From the NCBI GenBank assembly GCA_002684605.1, contig NYVM01000061.1:66679-84581 (forward strand): 17,903 nt of DNA, read 5' to 3'. The notes beneath the pieces are model-generated. The model was given only the letters and a program-made list of their open reading frames with translations. It had not been told where the DNA came from and ran no database searches. A program made the position numbers and the translations under genes. The stretch's first letter is position 1. Every line of letters starts with the position of its first letter. Source of the DNA: Candidatus Pelagibacterales bacterium (GTDB taxonomy: Bacteria; Pseudomonadota; Alphaproteobacteria; TMED109). Below, piece by piece: positions 9,229 through 16,746 of this stretch.

Positions 9229-9235
9229 ATAAAAA

Positions 9236-9694
9236 TTGTTAAGAAATGAATTTAAAAATGATTTACTGAGCGGCATGAAGGCTAAAGAAACTATTAAAGT
9301 ATCTACTTTAAGGTTAATATTAGCTGCTATAAAAGATAGAGATTTGGAATCTAGAGGAAAAGGCACAGGAGATATAGTTAATGATACAGTTATATTAGAA
9401 ATTTTATCCAAGATGATAAAGCAAAGAATAGAAACAGCAAAAGTTTATGAAAAAGCCGGAAGGAGCGAATTAGCCGATACTGAGAAAAAAGAAATAGATA
9501 TAATTAATGCTTATATGCCTAAAATGCTTACTGCTAATGAGTTAGAAAAGGTTATAACTGATGCAATAGCAAATATTGAAGCAAAATCTCTCAGAGATTT
9601 AGGTAAGGTAATATCAAAAATTAAAGAAGATTATACTGGAAGGTGTGATTTTGCAGAAGTTAGTCAAATACTTCGTAAGCGTTTAGAAGGGTAA
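9236..9694 (+). CDS. yqeY: GatB/YqeY domain protein
   Basis: 152 aa, the usual size of stand-alone YqeY proteins. The family shares a helical domain with the C-terminus of the GatB subunit of the tRNA amidotransferase, where it contacts tRNA; the free-standing protein's job is unclear. Visible features: KAKETIKVSTLRLILAAIKDRD near the N-terminus, the central KQRIETAKVYEKAGRSELADTEKKE block, and the C-terminal DLGKVISKIKEDYTGR...FAEVSQILRKRL signature. The start is a TTG supported by AAGG 7 nt upstream. It lies 12 nt before dnaG on the same strand; a yqeY-dnaG-rpoD order is common in alphaproteobacteria and other proteobacteria carry a related cluster. Confidence 0.92.
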   Translation: MLRNEFKNDLLSGMKAKETIKVSTLRLILAAIKDRDLESRGKGTGDIVNDTVILEILSKMIKQRIETAKVYEKAGRSELADTEKKEIDIINAYMPKMLTANELEKVITDAIANIEAKSLRDLGKVISKIKEDYTGRCDFAEVSQILRKRLEG

Positions 9695-9706
9695 TTAAGT
9701 TATTAA

Positions 9707-11428
9707 ATGGCCTTATCAGATAATTTAGTAGATGTGATCCATGAAAAAATCTTATTATCTGATTTTATTGGTCGAAAAATAACACTTGTTAAAAAAGGCA
9801 ATGACTTTTTGGGTTTATGTCCTTTTCATAGTGAAAAAACACCATCTTTTACAGTTAGTGATGATAAAGGTTTTTTTCACTGTTTTGGCTGTTCAGCACA
9901 TGGAGATGTGATTAGTTTTGTAATGCAAAAAGAATCTGTTGATTTCAAAGAAGCTCTTAAAATACTAGCTGCTGAAGCCGGTATTAATATTAGAGACTAT
10001 GGAGGCTTTGAAAAAAAAGTAACTAAAGAATCAATAGATGCTCATAATATAGTAGAAGTATCAAAAAATCATTTTGTGAGCATTTTAAATTCTTCTTTGG
10101 GAGGAAAAGTTAGAGAATATTTAAAACAAAGGAATATATCAGAAAAGGCTTATCAATATTTTGAATTAGGTTTTTCTGAAAATGCTTCAAATAATTTAAT
10201 TTTATTTCTTAAAAATAAAAATTATTCATTAGAATCTATAATTAATTCTGGGTTAGCTAGAAACTCCATAAAAAATAATCAGACATATGATTTTTTTAGA
10301 AATAGGTTAATTTTTCCTATTCATGATAATAGTGGAGTAGTTATAGCATTTGGGGGACGAGGCCTTGGAGGAGTAGAACCAAAATATCTTAACTCTCCTG
10401 ATACCATTCTTTTTAAAAAAAAGAAGATGTTATTTAATTATCATAGAGCTAAAAAATATGTCCAAAAACATAAATTACCGTTTATAGTTGTAGAAGGTTA
10501 TTTAGACGTAATTTCACTATATCATATAGGTCTTTACGGAGCTGTAGCTCCTTTGGGTACTGCTCTATCAGAAGATCAACTAATTTTAATGTGGCGAATT
10601 TCTAATGAGCCTATAATTTGTATGGATGGAGATAAAGCAGGCTATCGGTCAGCAGTTAGAACTCTAAATATTGCTTTAGTTTTATTAAAACCTGGAAAGT
10701 CTCTAAGGTTTGTTTTTCTTCCTGAGGGAGAAGATCCAGATAGTTTAGTATTAAATAATGAGAAAGATAAATTAATTAATATAATAAATAATCCATTAGC
10801 TATGTTTGATTTTTTTTGGAAAAGTGAGACGGAAAATATTGTTTTGGACACCCCTGAAAGAAGAGCGGGTTTTAAATTGGCAATGGAAAAAAAGATTTCT
10901 TTAATACAAGATAATATTGTTAAAGCTGAGTATAAAAACTCTTTTTATATTTATTTTAATAAGTTCATTTTAAAAAGGACAACTAATAATAAAAACCTTA
11001 ATAATAAATTTAATACAATAAATACTGAGTTAGATAAGTTAAATGCAGACAGAGTAAATAAAAAAATGTATACTAACTTTCGTGAAAAAAATTTAATTGA
11101 ATCTATACTAAATAATTACAATTTATTAGGAAAAGTTTATGAAGAGTTCTCAATACTTATTTTTTCTAATAAAGAACTTGATCTTTTAAGAAAAGCATTA
11201 ATTGGTTTATATCAAAAAAATGGCTACCTCTCAGATAAGGATGTAATTAGTTTAAAAGAAGATGTTAAGTATTTTAAAATATTTAATAATATTTTAAAAT
11301 TAAATGACTGGACTAAAAGTAAATTTACTCCAGATTATGTTAAAAAACATGATGACTTGGATTATGTAGAAAAGTGTTGGTTAGAAGCAGCTAATTTGCA
11401 AAAAACATGGTATAAAAAAAAGAAATAA
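9707..11428 (+). CDS. dnaG: DNA primase DnaG
   Basis: 573 aa, somewhat short for the family (about 580-660). Primase lays RNA primers for replication and works with the DnaB helicase. The N-terminal CHC2 zinc site is complete: Cys38 and His41 in CPFH, Cys59 and Cys62 in CFGC. The catalytic core has FRNRLIFPIHDNSG (197-210), AFGGRGLGG (214-222) and the Toprim motifs: VVEGYLDV (261-268, catalytic Glu263), CMDGDKAG (305-312, the DGD pair) and DPD at 343-345. The C-terminal helicase-binding region (about 425-573) is poorly conserved, Asn/Lys-rich, and ends in a lysine run. The start follows the yqeY stop by 12 nt; no strong Shine-Dalgarno is seen. Confidence 0.96.
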   Translation: MALSDNLVDVIHEKILLSDFIGRKITLVKKGNDFLGLCPFHSEKTPSFTVSDDKGFFHCFGCSAHGDVISFVMQKESVDFKEALKILAAEAGINIRDYGGFEKKVTKESIDAHNIVEVSKNHFVSILNSSLGGKVREYLKQRNISEKAYQYFELGFSENASNNLILFLKNKNYSLESIINSGLARNSIKNNQTYDFFRNRLIFPIHDNSGVVIAFGGRGLGGVEPKYLNSPDTILFKKKKMLFNYHRAKKYVQKHKLPFIVVEGYLDVISLYHIGLYGAVAPLGTALSEDQLILMWRISNEPIICMDGDKAGYRSAVRTLNIALVLLKPGKSLRFVFLPEGEDPDSLVLNNEKDKLINIINNPLAMFDFFWKSETENIVLDTPERRAGFKLAMEKKISLIQDNIVKAEYKNSFYIYFNKFILKRTTNNKNLNNKFNTINTELDKLNADRVNKKMYTNFREKNLIESILNNYNLLGKVYEEFSILIFSNKELDLLRKALIGLYQKNGYLSDKDVISLKEDVKYFKIFNNILKLNDWTKSKFTPDYVKKHDDLDYVEKCWLEAANLQKTWYKKKK

Positions 11429-11460
11429 ATATACTTAACTAAGTAATTTATTGATAATTA

Positions 11461-11488
11461 TTGAAAGTAAATATAATTAGTTTAAAAT
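11461..11488 (+). promoter_or_regulatory. Possible rpoD promoter
   Basis: In the 105-nt dnaG-rpoD gap, TTGAAA (11461-11466) is followed after 16 nt by TAAAAT (11483-11488), each one base from consensus (TTGACA, TATAAT). This would give a leader of about 40 nt before the rpoD ATG. The region is almost all A and T, so the match may be fortuitous; rpoD may equally be read from upstream with dnaG. Confidence 0.35.
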
Positions 11489-11500
11489 AGTATTTTAAAC
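11480..11500. repeat. 21-nt perfect palindrome upstream of rpoD
   Basis: GTTTAAAATA, a single G, then TATTTTAAAC: a 10-bp perfect inverted repeat around one base. The one-base centre makes an RNA hairpin with the full stem impossible and no T-run follows, so this is not a terminator. It overlaps the candidate rpoD -10, which suits a symmetric protein-binding site. Given the base composition, a repeat this long is expected roughly once per window for some spacer length, so chance is not excluded. Confidence 0.4.
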
Positions 11501-11533
11501 AAATTATCTGATATTGAATAGAAAAATAAATTT

Positions 11534-13534
11534 ATGGCAAAAAAAAAGAATAATAAGATAACTACGGATAATTCTGTTTCTGCAGACGATCAAATTACTG
11601 ATATTAGCGAAGTAGAAGTAAAAAAGCTTATTTCTAAGGGTAAAGAGAAGGGCTATATTACCTACGATGAGTTAAATAGCGTATTGTCTCCTGAAAAATT
11701 CTCCTCAGAAAAAATAGAAGATATTCAAGCCATGATTTCAGATGTTGGTATTAGTTTAGTAGACTCTGATGATGAATCAAATGATTCGGATACAGAAGTC
11801 GTGGGAAGCGATACAACTAAAGGTGAAGCAGTAAAACCTTCTAATGCTTCAGATAATGAATTAGGTAGAACAGATGATCCAGTAAGGATGTATCTTAGAG
11901 AAATGGGAAATGTAGAACTTCTATCTAGAGATGGTGAAATTGCTATAGCAAAAAGAATAGAAGCTGGAAGAGATTTAATGTTTAGAGGTATTAGCAGAAA
12001 TCCTTTAACTTTAACAAACATATCTAAATGGACTCTTCTATTAAAAAAAGAACAAATTACCATGAGAGAAGTAATAGACCTGGAAGCGACATATGGGGCA
12101 GGGCCGGATGGAGCAACAGTTAATAATCCTTTAGCAACAGCCAAAGTGGCTTCAACATTACAAGTAAATAATGACCATGAAACTGAAAAAAATAATGAAG
12201 ATGAACGTAACGAAGATTCATTTAATTCTGAAGAACAAGAGGAACAGGACTCTCACGATGGAATGCCTTCTATTTCAGCATTAGAAGAAATTTTAAAACC
12301 ACAGATTGTAGCTGCTTTTAATCAATTATCAAAATGCTCTAAATCAATGGATAAATATTGGAAGAAGTCCATTGTTAATAAAATAGCTGGAATAGATAAT
12401 AAGATCACAGATCAAAATAAGTTTTTTAAATCTCAAAAAGAAGTTTCTGATATTATGAGAGGTTTAAGGCTTGATAATAAAAGAGTGGAAGAACTTATAG
12501 ACGAACTATATGGAAAAAATAAAAGATTAATATTTTTAGAAGGAAGTCTAATTAGGCTGGCAGGTAAGTATAGAATAAAAAGAGATAAATTTTTAGAAGC
12601 ATATTTAGGTCGTGAAATTAATAAAGATTTACTTAGAAAACTTTCTTTAATTAAAGATAAAGGTTGGAAAGATTTTATTAAAGCAGAAAGACCTCAAATT
12701 AAAGAGATTATTCAAGAGATAAAAAGTATAGTAGAGTATTGTAACTTAGATATTGCTGATTTTAAGGTATTAGTAAAAGCAATTGAGCGTGGAGAAAGAG
12801 AATCCGAGCATGCAAAAAAAGAAATGATAGAAGCCAATTTAAGGTTGGTTATTTCTATAGCAAAAAAATATACAAATAGAGGGTTGCAATTTTTAGACTT
12901 AATACAAGAGGGAAATATAGGTTTAATGAAGGCTGTTGATAAGTTTGAATATAGAAGAGGGTATAAATTTTCAACTTATGCTACTTGGTGGATTAGGCAA
13001 GCAATTACTAGATCAATAGCGGATCAAGCCAGAACTATTAGAATTCCTGTTCATATGATAGAAACAATTAATAAATTAGTTAGAACTTCTAGGCAAATTC
13101 TTCATGAAATAGGAAGGGAAGCTACACCAGAAGAATTAGCTGAAAAACTTGCTATGCCTCTTGATAAAGTAAGAAAAGTTATGAAGATAGCTAAAGAGCC
13201 AATAAGTTTAGAGACTCCAGTTGGTGATGAGGAGGATAGTCATTTAGGTGATTTTATTCATGATCAAAATGCAGTTATACCATTAGATGCAGCAATTCAT
13301 GAAAATTTAAGAGAGCAAACAACACAAATATTAGCTTCTTTAACGCCAAGAGAAGAAAGAGTTTTAAGAATGCGTTTTGGTATCGGTATGAATACAGATC
13401 ATACTTTAGAAGAAGTTGGTCAGCAATTCTCTGTTACAAGAGAAAGAATTAGACAAATTGAAGCAAAAGCGTTACGTAAGCTTAAACATCCATCTAGATC
13501 AAGGACTTTAAAAAGCTTTTTAGACGAGAAATAA
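11534..13534 (+). CDS. rpoD: RNA polymerase primary sigma factor (sigma-70)
   Basis: 666 aa, the length of alphaproteobacterial RpoD. It directs core polymerase to housekeeping promoters. Domains: region 1.1 (about 22-80, [19 protein letters not shown]), an acidic linker, region 1.2 ([17 protein letters not shown], 114-130), a long non-conserved insert (about 150-410) with a very acidic Asn/Glu stretch at 212-243, region 2 ([18 protein letters not shown] 433-450, then [14 protein letters not shown], and [17 protein letters not shown] 482-498 for -10 recognition and melting), region 3 ([14 protein letters not shown], 502-515), and region 4 ([15 protein letters not shown] 604-618; [20 protein letters not shown] 634-653, the -35-binding helix). 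It follows dnaG by 105 nt and is followed after 8 nt by a tRNA gene. Confidence 0.98.
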   Translation: MAKKKNNKITTDNSVSADDQITDISEVEVKKLISKGKEKGYITYDELNSVLSPEKFSSEKIEDIQAMISDVGISLVDSDDESNDSDTEVVGSDTTKGEAVKPSNASDNELGRTDDPVRMYLREMGNVELLSRDGEIAIAKRIEAGRDLMFRGISRNPLTLTNISKWTLLLKKEQITMREVIDLEATYGAGPDGATVNNPLATAKVASTLQVNNDHETEKNNEDERNEDSFNSEEQEEQDSHDGMPSISALEEILKPQIVAAFNQLSKCSKSMDKYWKKSIVNKIAGIDNKITDQNKFFKSQKEVSDIMRGLRLDNKRVEELIDELYGKNKRLIFLEGSLIRLAGKYRIKRDKFLEAYLGREINKDLLRKLSLIKDKGWKDFIKAERPQIKEIIQEIKSIVEYCNLDIADFKVLVKAIERGERESEHAKKEMIEANLRLVISIAKKYTNRGLQFLDLIQEGNIGLMKAVDKFEYRRGYKFSTYATWWIRQAITRSIADQARTIRIPVHMIETINKLVRTSRQILHEIGREATPEELAEKLAMPLDKVRKVMKIAKEPISLETPVGDEEDSHLGDFIHDQNAVIPLDAAIHENLREQTTQILASLTPREERVLRMRFGIGMNTDHTLEEVGQQFSVTRERIRQIEAKALRKLKHPSRSRTLKSFLDEK

Positions 13535-13542
13535 TTGATTTA

Positions 13543-13619
13543 GGGCCCGTAGCTCAGTTGGTTAGAGCAAACCGCTCATAACGGTTTGGCCGTAGGTTCG
13601 AGTCCTACCGGGCCCACCA
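13543..13619 (+). tRNA. tRNA with CAU anticodon, probably tRNA-Ile2 (lysidine type)
   Basis: A complete 77-nt cloverleaf with encoded CCA (13617-13619). The acceptor GGGCCCG (13543-13549) pairs with CGGGCCC (13609-13615), the D stem is GCTC/GAGC, and the anticodon stem AACCG/CGGTT encloses loop CTCATAA with anticodon CAT (13577-13579). The T stem is GTAGG/CCTAC around TTCGAGT. It is not an initiator: position 1 pairs with 72 and the anticodon stem lacks the three G-C pairs. Against elongator Met, the acceptor has C4-G69 and C5-G68, which in E. coli are recognition pairs for TilS, the enzyme that converts C34 to lysidine so that the tRNA reads AUA as Ile. The gene is 8 nt past the rpoD stop. 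Confidence 0.95.
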
Positions 13620-13699
13620 CTTATATTTAATAATAGATAATTTGCTATTTAGTTAAAATTAGGGTTAGTTATTAGATAAATATATTTGGGAGAAAAGTT

Positions 13700-15634
13700 A
13701 TGGATGCAAAAGTTATATGGTTACTAGTATTTGTTGGACTTTATTGGTCTTATTGTGTGTTTTGGGGAGTTAAAGGTCATTTACAAGCAAAGACAGCAAG
13801 CGATTATTTTTTAGCAGGTAGAGGTATTTCTATCTGGGTATTTATTTTAGCTGCAACTGCAACTTCATTTTCTGGTTGGACATTTATGGGGCACCCTGGT
13901 CTAATTTATAGAGATGGCTTTCCATATGCATACGCTTCATTTTATGCAATCACTATTCCTTTTACAGGTGTAATGTTTTTAAAAAGGCAATGGATGCTAG
14001 GTAAAAGGTTTGGATTTGTTACTCCTGGTGAAATGTTTTCAGAGTATTTCAAATCTGATTTTATAAGAATTTTAATTGTATTAGTGGCATTAGTGTTTTC
14101 TGTTCCATATCTAGGAATACAACTAAGGGCCTCAGGTTTTTTATTTAATGTTCTTACAGATGGAATGTTTAGTGTCAATATCGGAATGTGGGCATTATCA
14201 GCTGTAGTTTTTATATATGTTGCTACTGGCGGGTTAAAAGCTGTTGCTTATGTAGATACAATGCAGTGCATTCTTTTAGCTGGTGGCATAATGGTAATAG
14301 GAATAATTACTTTAGTAAATATTGGAGGCTTTGGCACCTTAATAGATGGTGTAGCAGCTTTATCTCAAATAGATGAAAAATTAACACCTGATGGATATAG
14401 TCATTACATAGCTATTCCTGGTGTAATACAATACGTGAAAAGTGGAACTCAAGCAGTAGGTGGTGCGTGGACGGGAATAATGATTTTATCTTATATGTTT
14501 GCTTTAATGGGTATACAATCTGCACCAGCATTTACTATGTGGTCATTTTCTAATAAAAGTGTGACACCATTTGCTCCACAACAAGTTTGGGCTTCTGCTT
14601 TTGGAATTGGCCTTATACTAATGTCCTTTACAGCTATTCAAGGCATTGGCGCTCATTTTTTAGGAGCCGATGCAGCTATGTTGGCATCTCATCCAGAATT
14701 AGTAAATAATGTAATGGGAGCAGGGTTAGGTGGAGAAGATATTATGGCTACAGCAGGTAAGCAAGGAAATCTTGTGCCTCAGTTAATATATTTAATGTCA
14801 GATAGTGCTCCATGGCTAGTAGGTCTTTTGTCTGTATGCGCTTTAGCAGCTATGCAATCAACTGGAGCTGCATATATGTCTACTGCTGGAGGAATGTTGA
14901 CACGTGACTTATTTAAAAGATTTTTAATGCCAAATGCTTCTCATAATCTTCAAAAAATTCTTGGTAGAGCTGGCGTAGGAGTTATAGTTTTAGCAGCTTT
15001 ATTAGTTGCTACAGTTTCTAAAGATGCGTTAGTTTTATTAGGTGGTTTAGCAGTTGCATATGGTTTCCAAATGTGGCCTGCCCTGATAGCAATTTGCTGG
15101 TGGCCTTTCCTTACAAGAGCAGGGGTTTCATATGGATTAATTGCAGGATTAATTGCGGTTACACTTACAGAAAGTATAGGAGCAGATGTTTTTGGAATTA
15201 CAGCCTGGGGTAGATGGCCATTAACTATTCATTCAGCAGGATGGGGAATAATTTTTAATTTAGGGTTAGCAATAATTATATCTTACTTTACTCAAAATAA
15301 AGCTGATACTGATCATAAAATGAAGTTTCACTCTTTTTTACGCGAACATGCATCTCTGCCAGCTGAAAAAAGAAGATTAATTCCAACAGCTGTCATAATA
15401 ACCTTGTTATGGTTCTTTTTTGGAATAGGGCCAGGTGCAGTGATAGGAAATTGGATATTTGGAAGTCCATTAGATCCAAATACATGGGTATTTGGTATCC
15501 CATCTATTTGGGCATGGCAAATCTTATTTTGGCTAATTGGTGTTTATATGATGTGGATGCTTGCTTATAAAATGGAAATGTCTACACCTCCTAAAACCTT
15601 TGATGCTTTAGTAGATGATATTGGTGATACATAG
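13700..15634 (+). CDS. Sodium:solute symporter (SSS family), substrate unknown
   Basis: 644 aa, a long member of the SSS family with more than a dozen hydrophobic segments spread from residue 5 to 625. These transporters use the sodium gradient to import small solutes across the inner membrane. Family marks: KTASDYFLAGRGISIW (31-46), AATATSFSGWTFMG (51-64) for TM1 with its unwound sodium-site region, ATGGLKAVAYVDTMQ (175-189), the SSS signature segment, and AAMQSTGAAYMSTAGGML (383-400), the sodium-site helix with Ser and Thr. The ATG has GGGAG (13688-13692) at 7 nt. It resembles PutP/ActP-type carriers but substrate residues cannot be assigned; proline, acetate, other organic acids or an osmolyte are all open. 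A small membrane-protein gene follows after 65 nt that include a hairpin. Confidence 0.93.
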   Translation: MDAKVIWLLVFVGLYWSYCVFWGVKGHLQAKTASDYFLAGRGISIWVFILAATATSFSGWTFMGHPGLIYRDGFPYAYASFYAITIPFTGVMFLKRQWMLGKRFGFVTPGEMFSEYFKSDFIRILIVLVALVFSVPYLGIQLRASGFLFNVLTDGMFSVNIGMWALSAVVFIYVATGGLKAVAYVDTMQCILLAGGIMVIGIITLVNIGGFGTLIDGVAALSQIDEKLTPDGYSHYIAIPGVIQYVKSGTQAVGGAWTGIMILSYMFALMGIQSAPAFTMWSFSNKSVTPFAPQQVWASAFGIGLILMSFTAIQGIGAHFLGADAAMLASHPELVNNVMGAGLGGEDIMATAGKQGNLVPQLIYLMSDSAPWLVGLLSVCALAAMQSTGAAYMSTAGGMLTRDLFKRFLMPNASHNLQKILGRAGVGVIVLAALLVATVSKDALVLLGGLAVAYGFQMWPALIAICWWPFLTRAGVSYGLIAGLIAVTLTESIGADVFGITAWGRWPLTIHSAGWGIIFNLGLAIIISYFTQNKADTDHKMKFHSFLREHASLPAEKRRLIPTAVIITLLWFFFGIGPGAVIGNWIFGSPLDPNTWVFGIPSIWAWQILFWLIGVYMMWMLAYKMEMSTPPKTFDALVDDIGDT

Positions 15635-15651
15635 GTTTAATTAATAAATAA

Positions 15652-15685
15652 ATTATAGGCTTTCATTAAATTGAAGGTCTATAAT
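15652..15685 (+). ncRNA. 14-bp RNA hairpin between symporter gene and small membrane-protein gene
   Basis: Arms 15652-15665 (ATTATAGGCTTTCA) and 15672-15685 (TGAAGGTCTATAAT) pair completely over 14 bp around a 6-nt loop (TTAAAT). Two of the pairs are G-U wobbles (15659 with 15678, 15661 with 15676). Those become A-C mismatches in the opposite strand, so the structure belongs to the plus-strand transcript. No T-run follows, so a classical terminator is unlikely. The 3' arm ends 14 nt before the next ATG, close to its Shine-Dalgarno (AAGGTG, 15690-15695). An mRNA processing or stability element, or a translation-control structure, is plausible. Confidence 0.6.
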
Positions 15686-15699
15686 ATATAAGGTGTAAA

Positions 15700-15924
15700 A
15701 TGCCAAGCGAACTATTTTATTTATTAAGTGTGACCTTACTTGCCCTTTTATTATATTACCCTGTAAATAAATTAATTTTTATCTTAAGTGTAAGAAGATA
15801 TGAAAAAAAAATAGGAAACTCTTTAAGTGATGAAGAGTTAAGAGGGCAGCTAATAAGATCACGTTTTATAACAATCATTTTAATTATTTTTTTCTCTTCT
15901 CTTTTTAATTTAAATCATTACTAA
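15700..15924 (+). CDS. Small two-helix membrane protein after the symporter
   Basis: 74 aa. Two hydrophobic segments, about residues 5-30 (LFYLLSVTLLALLLYYPVNK) and 55-71 (ITIILIIFFSSLFNL), flank a charged middle, SVRRYEKKIGNSLSDEELRGQLIRSR (30-55). The basic residues in the loop suggest that the loop is cytoplasmic and both ends lie outside. AAGG (15690-15693) sits 6 nt before the ATG. I do not recognise a named family, though similar short proteins seem familiar from alphaproteobacteria. The position right after an SSS carrier recalls the small YjcH/DUF485 partner of ActP, but the sequence is not clearly that family and the order is reversed. A companion subunit of the transporter is inference. 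A TPR gene starts 21 nt downstream. Confidence 0.72.
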   Translation: MPSELFYLLSVTLLALLLYYPVNKLIFILSVRRYEKKIGNSLSDEELRGQLIRSRFITIILIIFFSSLFNLNHY

Positions 15925-15945
15925 AAATATTGGTTATTTATTAAA

Positions 15946-16527
15946 ATGAAAACACATGATCCCGTATATATAGTTTTAGTTAGAATAAGTATCTTTCTAT
16001 TTATACTATTTACAGGTTGGCTTATGTGGGATCACTTTATAAATAGGCCAGCAGAAGTAAGATATTACTTAAGTGGTAACACTGCTTTTAAAAATAAAAA
16101 ATATAATAGTTCTTTAGAGTATTACTTAAAAGCTTATGAATCTAATAATATGGATGTATATATAATTGAAGGAATAGCTAGATCCTATATGCAGCTAAAG
16201 AATTATGATGATGCTATGAAATACTTCTATAAAGGAATTAAGTTAGACTCTAATTTTGCTCCTACATATGCTAATCTAGGTGTTTTATATGATAGAAAAA
16301 AAGATTATGATAACGCTATAAAATTTTATGAAATAGCTTTATCTCTTGATCAAGAGTTATATATAGGAATGCATTGGATAGATAGGTTGTTATATGATGT
16401 TAGAGAAAAACCGCCTACAATTGCCGATAGGTTAGATTATTTAAAAATACAGATGTCTTTACCAGAAGATAAAAGGTTATTATCAGTTGAAGAAATTGAT
16501 CAGCAGCAGATAAATATTGAAAAGTAG
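15946..16527 (+). CDS. Membrane-anchored TPR protein
   Basis: 193 aa. One N-terminal membrane segment (about 8-31, YIVLVRISIFLFILFTGWLMW) without a lipobox or clear cleavage site suggests an anchor. After it come tandem tetratricopeptide repeats at about 37-69 (YYLSGNTAFKNKKYNSSLEYY), 71-103 (IIEGIARSYMQLKNYDDAMKYF) and 105-137 (PTYANLGVLYDRKKDYDNAI), then a Lys/Glu-rich tail. TPRs make a protein-binding groove. The location, periplasmic or cytoplasmic, depends on topology; few positive charges precede the helix and several follow, so orientation is uncertain. The partner is unknown. It lies 21 nt after the 74-aa gene, so the two are likely cotranscribed, and its stop directly abuts the stop of a convergent 58-aa gene. 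Confidence 0.85.
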   Translation: MKTHDPVYIVLVRISIFLFILFTGWLMWDHFINRPAEVRYYLSGNTAFKNKKYNSSLEYYLKAYESNNMDVYIIEGIARSYMQLKNYDDAMKYFYKGIKLDSNFAPTYANLGVLYDRKKDYDNAIKFYEIALSLDQELYIGMHWIDRLLYDVREKPPTIADRLDYLKIQMSLPEDKRLLSVEEIDQQQINIEK

Positions 16528-16704
16528 CTATATAACTTTTAGAATATCCACCAAAAACACTCTTAAAAAAAACATTAATGCAATGCATCCAAATAATAGA
16601 CGAACAAAGTCTTTCTCTCCCTCTTTATCTCTATAAGTTATGCCATGCCATGCGATTAAACCTGTGACAAAAACAAATATCCAATTAGTTAGTTCTTCCA
16701 TCAT
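16528..16704 (-). CDS. 58-aa two-helix membrane protein (small gene)
   Basis: An open frame with paired ATGs (16704-16702 and 16701-16699) and stop TAG at 16530-16528. The peptide starts MMEELTNWIFVFVTGLIAWH, has a charged turn YRDKEGEKDF (24-33), then a second hydrophobic segment VRLLFGCIALMFFLRVFLVD (34-53). The pattern helix, polar loop, helix with an arginine inside the second helix is typical of a real small membrane protein rather than chance, and no longer frame covers this 183-nt gap between its neighbours. A perfect TATAAT lies at 16728-16723 upstream on this strand. No Shine-Dalgarno is visible. The family is not recognised. It converges on the TPR gene with zero spacing and diverges from the hydrolase gene by 42 nt. 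Confidence 0.62.
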   Translation of the reverse strand: MMEELTNWIFVFVTGLIAWHGITYRDKEGEKDFVRLLFGCIALMFFLRVFLVDILKVI

Positions 16705-16722
16705 ATTTATTTGTATATTTCT

Positions 16723-16728
16723 ATTATA
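16723..16728 (-). promoter_or_regulatory. Possible -10 element for the 58-aa gene
   Basis: TATAAT on the minus strand, 18 nt upstream of the ATG at 16704, giving a leader of about a dozen bases. No TTG-type -35 is found 16-18 nt further upstream, and the sequence is AT-rich, so this is tentative. Confidence 0.28.
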
Positions 16729-16746
16729 AGTAATAATTTAATTTAT

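Noticed and set aside
11725..12144. 139-aa open frame on the minus strand inside rpoD
   Set aside because: Antisense to the conserved rpoD coding sequence; low-complexity peptide with many Ser and Leu and no family signature.
13620..13699. Terminator or promoter in the tRNA-symporter gap
   Set aside because: Only a 5-bp repeat (AATAG/CTATT) with a long loop and a poor TTGCTA/TTAGTT pair are present; neither is convincing.
16711..16746. TTG start at 16711 for the hydrolase
   Set aside because: The extra 12 residues are not hydrolase-like, no Shine-Dalgarno supports the TTG, and it would almost touch the divergent 58-aa start. ATG at 16747 is simpler.
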